DNA of 64,000 nt, taken from Aldrovandia affinis (Eukaryota > Chordata > Actinopteri > Notacanthiformes > Halosauridae). Of the stretch, positions 36,696 through 45,574 are shown in pieces; the first letter of the stretch is position 1, and each line of letters begins with the position of its first letter. The notes under the pieces are model-generated. The model was not told the DNA's origin and ran no database searches. It saw only the letters and a program-made list of their open reading frames with translations. The stretch spans positions 2,507,498-2,571,497 of the forward strand of contig JAINUG010000052.1 in the NCBI GenBank assembly GCA_029706075.1, written 5' to 3'. Made by a program: the position numbers and the translations under genes.

Positions 36696-36797
36696 ATGAG
36701 ACCCTACTTGATGTTCGCGATCCTTTCTTTCATAGTGACACTCCGATCGTTTCAGTCCAGCTGCGAGGAGCAGGAACCTGATGAATCAATGCTAGAG
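36696..36797 (+). CDS. tac3: tac3 exon: signal peptide
   Basis: MRPYLMFAILSFIVTLRSFQ is a hydrophobic signal peptide, followed by SSCEEQEPDESMLE. The probable acceptor is TTGTTTTTAG at 36657-36666, leaving about 29 nt of 5' UTR. The donor is GAG|GTGAGC, phase 0. An in-frame ATG exists at 36603, but it lies before the acceptor and is probably intronic. Cleavage around residues 20-22 is inferred. Confidence 0.82.
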
Positions 36798-39700
36798 GTG
36801 AGCAATGAACCTGAATCAAATTTGATTCGGATTTCAACTGAAAGCAGCTATAGGAAAGTGTGAGAAATCAGTTGTGGGAAAGAATACTATTACAGTCATC
36901 ACTACTGCCGTACAAGCGATTTTTATTTTCTTACAGTTTTTTATTTTCTAAGATACAATTATTGGCCGTGATCTATGGTTGTGCCATTTGTGTGAACTAA
37001 AGAGAACTAGCCTAATATGTACATTCTATCGGTAACTGTTAAATCGCGTAGGTCTTCAGAGAAGGTTGAAAACCTTTAAATGTCATTTGGGGGGTGTTGG
37101 ATTCCCAGAACCTGTATGGCTATAACCATCTGACACGCAGCAAAGGAAAACTGACTTTGATGAGCATTGAAAAAAATGTTGTTCTGTTTTGGGGTGCCAA
37201 ATGTGATCAAATATGTGCATTTCATAATTTAAGTGAGATATAACTTTCTATCCCACATTTGACTGAAATATGTATACATGTTTAGCCTGGTTTGAATAGA
37301 TCCTAATATATACTATGCTTGACCCCAAGCTTATTTTATTATTTAGTACAGTTTAAAAAAATATTTATTTAATGAATATTCACTTGTGTCTTATATTAAG
37401 GTACTGCAATCACTTAAAACACCTTTTGTACATTTTGTGTTTCAAGCATAGTACAAATTTAATAAAGGTCATAAATATTTCATGATTGATGTTTTTGATG
37501 ATCATGATTTCATGATATTTTATGTTTAATAACCTTTTTCAGCCACACATGCTTGTATTAAAGCATTACATAATTAGTAAATTATCTAAAGGAAAGGATA
37601 ATTGCTCAATTGAAATTATAATTTGGAGTAATTTGGACAAACAGGATATGTTCAAAAATCGAATATGATGTATCAAGTGTTACAAACAAAAGTGGCTGAT
37701 CAAAGAACATTTTGTATCGTACATACATAAACTATGCATCAAATGATTCACGGTGATTAAGACTCACATTTATTTTTAGTCATGTTTTCATGAACATCTC
37801 AGCAGATGCCCCCATAATTGACAGACCCTGGGAAAAAAAATTCCTTGCACGAGCCTGGCATATATCCCATGTAGAATATCTTGTACAATGAGAGACGTTT
37901 AAAAAAAAACCCACCAGAATGTTGGCTCCAACATTTCCCCTGAAGTACATACAGTATCCTCCAAAATTATTCACATCCTATGGGCAAAGATGAGCAATGA
38001 AGGCTGTACAAAATAAACAATATAGGTTTATATTGTTTGCACAAAAAAATGTATCAAAAATTTATACTAATACAATTGCTCAGGCAAACAGATTTTTTTA
38101 ACAACTAATATATTCCCCCAAAAAAATAAATAAAAATAAACATGTGGGCCACAGTTGAAGATCTATAAAACGTGGTTGCATCTTTGGGATGGGCGCACAG
38201 TATCCAATCTATCACCAGACGCCTCCTCCATGCCAATAGTCTTTTTTGGAAGGGTTGCCTCTATTGAGGGAAATCAAATAAACAAAAATAAGCATCTGGA
38301 GTTCACTAAATGGCATCGGAACTCTTATTAAAACCGGGTGTTATGGTCAGAGGAGACCAAAATGGAGCTTTTTGGCCATGCACACCAGCGATGAATGTGG
38401 TGTCGGAAGAAGAAGAAGAAGCCCAACCCTCTACGTCGAGTGAGAGAAATGCTGGATCGACGTGCAGCTGGTGCATGCCTAACCAGCAGTCTGGGTTGGC
38501 GAGGTCGGCCAAGCTGGTGGTTGGCGAGAGGGCTGGAAACGCAGCGGCGGGGCTCGCATGTGCTCCAAGATGGCATCCGCAAGTGCGTGCCGCTCGCCCA
38601 CTGAAGAATGCCAGGTTCCAGGCGCTGCTCCAGCGCCTTGATCGCTGATGCTGCGATGCCCGCGTCAGTGGGCTTGTACGCGTACAGGTGGTGGTAGAGT
38701 GTGAGGTCGTTTCAGGCAGCATCCATGGCTGTGGTCAGTCACTATGTTGTGTAGATGTGCGTGATGAAGTCGGCAAAAGCCTGAATCTTCAGCACCTGCT
38801 GCCGTGTGGTAATGGTGCCCTGGGGAAGGAACACGATGTGCTGCTCCATCAAGGCCAGCTAGAGAGTGTAGAGCAGCTTGGCCATCCATCGCACTCCTGG
38901 CTGTGGGAAGGTCACTGGAGTCTGCGCTGCTCCGGGTGCACGCAGATACACAAGACACGGCTGCACAAACTCGTGGTAGTCCCCTCGCTTGTAGTCGAGC
39001 ACTCCCGCAGCACGCGCGGTGAGTTCAGCACGCAATGTGGTTCGGCATCGCCAGGAATGTAGCGGGACAGTGGGCCGCTGTCGTCGTGCAGCACCAGGTT
39101 CCAGTTGTCCCGCAGACGCGTGAACAAGGCAACCTCTGGCGAGCGCAACGTCTTCACCTTGAGGTCAGTGAAAATGTGGCTGAGGAGCACCCGGACCAGA
39201 GCAGTGGTCGACCCAGTGAGAGCTGGATGGCAATGCAGGCTGCCGTGAGATGGCCAGTGTTTGACGCGCTGGTGTCAAATGCCATGTTGACAACCTGGTC
39301 AGCGCAGCGCCACTGCTGAAGCAGCTTGCGCGTCAACCGGGTGATGACTGTTCCGCATGCCTCGTCAGTCCCCTTCGTGTGTGCCGGCACACCGAGCAGC
39401 TTGAGCCGTGCCGCATCTCTGACGGCCACCGTCAGGCACTCCTCCAACTGGCGCACATTGCTGAGCGTCGGCGTCAACTTGCTGTCCCAGTGCAGGGTGC
39501 ACATGGGAGGTGGTGTCCACTGCTCGTGGCATTCCTCACTGATGGCCTCCAGCACTTGGCAGCGCGATCGGTCCGCCGTCATGTAGGGTGCTGGTAACAC
39601 CCTTCAGTCGTAAAAGCTGATGTGCCGTTGCAACTCTAGATCACCACGGATTGCAATATTTTGCATGTGTTGGAACATCCAGACAGATCAATATGCTGGA

Positions 39701-40938
39701 AATGTGTATTCCGATGCACCCTAGTGATTGTGCTATCATGACAGCAAAAATGGGTGGAGCTACCACATGCACTGATTTTAACCAATCATTGGGATTTATT
39801 GTGAAGAGCAAAACGTTTTGATTGGTTCAAACAAGTCGGTGACTGACAGCGAACTATAGGTCTACCCACTTTTGGTGTCACGCTGCATCATTCTCCTATC
39901 ACAACTAACAACTGCCCTCCATTCTGTGGAGGAAGCCCCTCTCACCCTTGAGACAGAGAGACTGCATTGATGTTGCTCCACTAAAGACTGAACCAACAAG
40001 CTGTCCACTAATGCAGGGAATTAAGGGAGCAGTACGTTGTGTCCCAAGTTAATTCTGTTGCTGGAAACGGGGTCAAATAATCAGTGTAAGGATTCAGGTG
40101 GGTGGGTAGAGTGAATATCCTAGTGGCTGAGTGTATGCAGCCTGTGTGCACAACAAAAAATATATATTAATGGTGCAAGTAGCCAGTAGGTGCTAAAATG
40201 GGTCTCTTGTTCAATTTGTCATTCTCTGGGGTGAATGGATACTTAAGACTGATAATAGAGGGTGAAACGTTCCAACGACATTCCAAGAGGAACAGCTCAT
40301 TCACCTTACTTCATTCCAAGTGTGAAAATATAAAATTAATCAAGAACTGAAGGGCTGAAATAAGATGGTGTATTTCATGGGAAAAGCCTTCAAAAACAGC
40401 CTTAGATAATTTCGTTTCTGTCGTTACATTTCCAGGAAAGCCTGAACATTGACAACCTTCCACGTGACTACCTGAAGAGGTATAATGACATCGATTATGA
40501 CACCTTTGTGGGGTTGATGGGCAGAAGAAATGCTGGTAAGTGTTCTTGAGAATGTCTGCCTTGATGCAGAAAGGTAATGTGTAGCATTAACACCCTCAGT
40601 ACGGTCTTGATAATGGAATAGGATATCTGTCTCATGGTACAATACCATTCTCATTCTCAGCAAGTGAACAGAAAGGTGAATATACAGTAGCAACAATTCT
40701 GCAAGGACATTTCCAACGTTGGATGGCTCATTGGTTAGATAGGGGGGGACAAAACATGTCAAGAATCCAAGCTTAGCAAATTGTGAGGTACAGATATACC
40801 CTGCATATGCAGAAGATGGCGTTAAATAAAAAAGCATATAGAGGGGTCACTTTAACGTTGAAATAATATAAATCTGTTCCTAATTGAATAATTCCTTGCC
40901 TTTTTTAACCAACAGAGCATACATGATGTCTATAGTAC

Positions 40939-40971
<33 letters not shown>

Positions 40972-43900
40972 AGTACATTTAACGAAATGTACTCCACAGT
41001 CAATCCAAACAGTACATAAATGTTTGAGACGTAATAACTTGAAATAATTTAATTTAAAAAAATATATGTATATATTATCATTACCATTATTTAATCTGGG
41101 TGAAACAGCCTTTTAGTGAATTACAATATATTATATTTCATCACTTAATAGCTGTAAAGCATTCCTAATCTTTTTTTATTTGAAGGCTCTGGGAAATCGA
41201 TAGAGAAAATGACAGAATAATTTCATACACTCTCATGTATGCATGCCGCTTTGCTGTAGTTGATTAAAGGCTGCACATTCAAGAGTTTTGGAGAGGAATT
41301 GGAGAAGAGAGACAGGGCTTTTAGTTCTGTGAATCTTAACCTCCAGAGTGGGCTTTATCAGCAGTGTTGAGATTTGTGTCTGCTTGAGGGCAGTCAAGAA
41401 TGCCACAGACTGCTGGTGAAGAAAGAAAATGCAGATTAAAATACTGATCAGTGGTTTGTGCAATCAGGAACTCCCACATATCGATCTAATAAAGGGAGGG
41501 CCAATTGAAGTTCACCCTATAGAAATTACTAGTAATCTCAGCCTATCACATGTTTTTTAAAGACTTTTTATCCATGAGTAAAACCCCCCCCAAAAAACCA
41601 AGAACATTTACTGGCAGTATCCGGGGCTTTGAAACGTCACAGTTTGGTAATCTGGGACCAAATAATGTGCCAGGTGTCATGATTACCAATACACTGGGAA
41701 AGCTGAAACTGAAGTTGAGGAATTGGTTGATGAATGTAACATTTTAATTTGATTGCCTAATTAATAATTCATTCAAAGGGTTTGCTTATCAACAAAATAA
41801 TTCAATGAAGGAACAACCCCATCAATGTTTCAACATTTGAATGGTTATTTTCTATCTTATAAATTTGATGACGTAAAGTTTTTGCCAAATTTGAAGATTT
41901 ATCCCAGAATTTCCCATTACTAGGGCTGTTGATAAGGAAGTGTCATGAAAATAAAAAGGAATATAGAAGAATAAACGAAGGCATTGGGACTTAATGTGTG
42001 CTAATCACTAATCACTAATGACTATACATGGTTTCCAAACACACCCTTCATTGGGTAGCAGGTGGCTGGTACAGCAAAGGCAAATTTAAGATGCTAAACC
42101 ATCCTGCCATTTGAGACACCAAGAGCCTGAGGCTGTTCCTCATTTTCGGACATTGACACTTCAGTAAAAACTGGAAAATGGGGGTGCTCTAAAGCTTTTG
42201 ACCGGTAGTGTATATAATACAATATAAAATGTGGTAAATTAAGGGATATGACATACTAATGCAGGTGCCACATGTGAAGGTAGTGTTACTCTATCTATCG
42301 TGTGTCGTAACTGCACATATTGTACGCTAGCAATATGTGTGCCTGATCGATCAATGCTGTGACACTAATGGCAAAAACATGTTGGGTGTGGTAGGATGTG
42401 GCCAGCGACACAAAAAACAAAGCAACCACTCTGTTTACATGTACGGACCAGTACTGATTTGTGTGCGAAACGTGAAATGAGTTCCGTGAGTTATATACAC
42501 TTATATACACTGCACTACCCTCTAGTCCACTCTGTATAATAGCCTCGAGTAAAAACACAAAGAAAATTGTCCTAATTTATTGTAAAAATGCATAGTTTCT
42601 TAATAGCGAACTGTCGCTTCCCACTTGAAGGCAATCTTTCTATTTCAATGCTATGTCTTGTTCTGTATTCTACTACTACTGCTTGTAACTCTTTCCTTGG
42701 ACTGTGATGTTACATCTGTTTTAATGTTGGTAATGTTATGTCACACTGTTTTAATGTTGGTGATGTTATGTGACACTGTTTTAATGTTGGTGATGTTACT
42801 GTACGTGACACTGTTTTACTGTTGGTGATGTTATGTCACACTGTTTTAATGTTGGTGATGTTATGTCATGCATGTCTTTGTAATCTATTGCCTTATGTAC
42901 AGGACCAATTCCTTATTTAAGTTTAATAAAGTTTTCTATTCTATTCTATTCTAATATAGTTTTGATGGCTATACTGGATGTGGCCTTAGACCCAGGGCAT
43001 TGGAAAGTATTTAATACCCATCTATGGAGTATGACCAATAAGCTTAGCAGATCTGAGGCTAATCAGGCAATGCTAAAGGTGTTTAAGTTACACAAAGAAG
43101 AAACAGTCAGCAGAGGAAATTGAAAACATTGAAAGCCTAAATATCAGGAGCAATAATCAGGCTTGAAACTCAGGTAGGAAATTATTGTATCACTCTCCAT
43201 TGTAATTACGCACAATGATAAATGATGTAGTGACTACATTTTTTTTTTTTCAGGGAAGAACAATATACCTCAACATAAAAGTAAGACAATCCTCCATTTC
43301 ACTTACTTATGTGTACTGTACCTTCAAGCGAGGCTGTGCTTCATGGTCTTTTTTCTGCTTCCCTCCACTAGCTATGTGAAAATTAGGGCAATTTTATGAG
43401 ATTTCTGAATGCCACTTACCAGTTTTGTGCAACTTACAGAGTTTTGTCCCAGAAATTCCTGTTACTAAGGGCTATTGATGAGGAAGTGCCAGCTTGACTT
43501 TCCCAATGTATACAGGTGCACCTGATTAATTACGTTGCCGCTGTCAAAACAAGTTGGGCTTTCTACAACCATGTGATATCACTTTTCCATTTTAAAAGCA
43601 AATTGGACACACCCGTATTAGCTGTTTTAGTAAAACTGATTGTAGTGGTCCAGGGGTAATTCACTGTGGTCCATGCAGTGCATTTGATGTAAGAGTTAAA
43701 CTGACATTATGCGTAAATATGAATAGCCGCCCTATGCAATGAAATATTAGGCAAACGCAATGGGCTCTTTTCTTTTGCAGGAGACATGGATGATGTCTTT
43801 GTGGGACTTATGGGCCGAAGGAGTTCAGAATCTAGTGAGTGTGTGCCGGGGTGGGCAACACCAGTGATGTGCCTGTGTGTTTTATTTCTTCTTTTGAACC

Positions 43901-45525
43901 ATTTTTTTCTCCCCCATTTGTTGACATGGCATGCCTATATGTAGTTCTGTATTACAGCCGCACTCTGATTGGCTGAGTGTTCTGCATGAGGCCAGGCAGT
44001 GTCCCTATGTCGGGTGCTGCGATTACCTTGACATGCTTCTGTAGCTGAGTCGGTCCAAAAAAATAACTTGAATAACTCCCTGTGTCATTGTTTGTCCTCT
44101 ATTTTTCTAAAACCAACAATAGGCTTTGATAGCAAACTCCTTTATACATTCTTATCCTTATTTTAAACCCCTTTTTTAAATACCCAATTTGGAATCACCA
44201 ATTGTGCCTCTTGAGTCACTGCTGTGCCTCCTGCTCTCCATGCAAGGAGCACTGCAGCTGAAGCATGTGTCCTCCTCCAGTACGCCAACCTGAAAACCAG
44301 TGGCTATTTTACACACCACAGACCACACAGTACTAAAGCAGAGCTGAATTGCATTACATTACAGGCATTTAGCAGATGCTCTTATTCAGAATACAGAGCG
44401 ACACACAGTTTACATTTATTCATCTGGATATTTACTGAACCAATTCAGGTTGAGTACCTTGTTCAAGGGTACAACAGCAGCACCCCAACTGGGAATTTAA
44501 CCTGCAACCTTAGCATTACAAGCCCAGTTCCTACACCATTATATTACACTGCTGCCATAAATTAGTACATTTAAGATGGCAGTGGTAGGATTCAAACCCA
44601 CGCCCCACAGAGATTGGAGCCTAAATCTAGCGCCCTGGATCACTCGGCCACACTACCAAGTCGACACTACCACAATACCAGAGCAAGAGTCAATCAGAGG
44701 ATAGCTGTCTTTCATTGATGACAACTGGTAGCCTGTGGGCACCTGGCATATTGTTAGGAGGAACCAATGCCAACCCTTACGGACTTAATCCTCCCAACCT
44801 CTGCCGAGACAAAAAACATTGTGTCTCATCGCCTCAGAGCCCCCAGCAATCGACGTAGTCCAGGCTCAAACCTAGAACTACTGGCCTAAGAGAAGGGGAC
44901 TACACACCCCCCTGTGGCTATTTGGTGAAATTGCTGGCAAAGATTGTAAGTTCAGCAGTTCAGGTTCACTCCTGGTTTTCCTGCAGATCCAGGGCAAGGT
45001 CTGCTGGTTTTGTTAATCAGCTGCTTTAATTAATCAATTAACTGACCTCACCTCACTTGTGTATATACAGAGGGTAGACAAAATAACAGAAGCATCATAC
45101 AATATATGAATATTTATTAACGAATAAGGACAAATATTCATTAATAAGTTGCCCTTTGTCTTCAGAACAGATTCAATCATTCTTGGTATGCTGTTACACA
45201 CGTTGAACTGTTTCTAGTGGGATATTGAACCATTCCTCAAGAAGGAAATCCTCTTTGAGAGATCAGTCTACTCCACACTCTACCTTCCATAAAGGTTAAA
45301 TGTTTAGATCTGGTGAGTGGGGAGGCCATGGAAGATCTTTGACCTCATCCTGCTGTTCATGAAATCACTCTTGAACTTCTTTAGCAGTGTATACAGGGGT
45401 CTTATCATCTTGGAATATGGGAACATCTTGTAGAAACAATGTTTGCACCAGTCCTTTTTCATTTGGTATTTCCATTATTTTGTCTACCTTCTGTATATAT
45501 ATGTATGTATGTATGTATCTATGTA

Positions 45526-45574
<49 letters not shown>

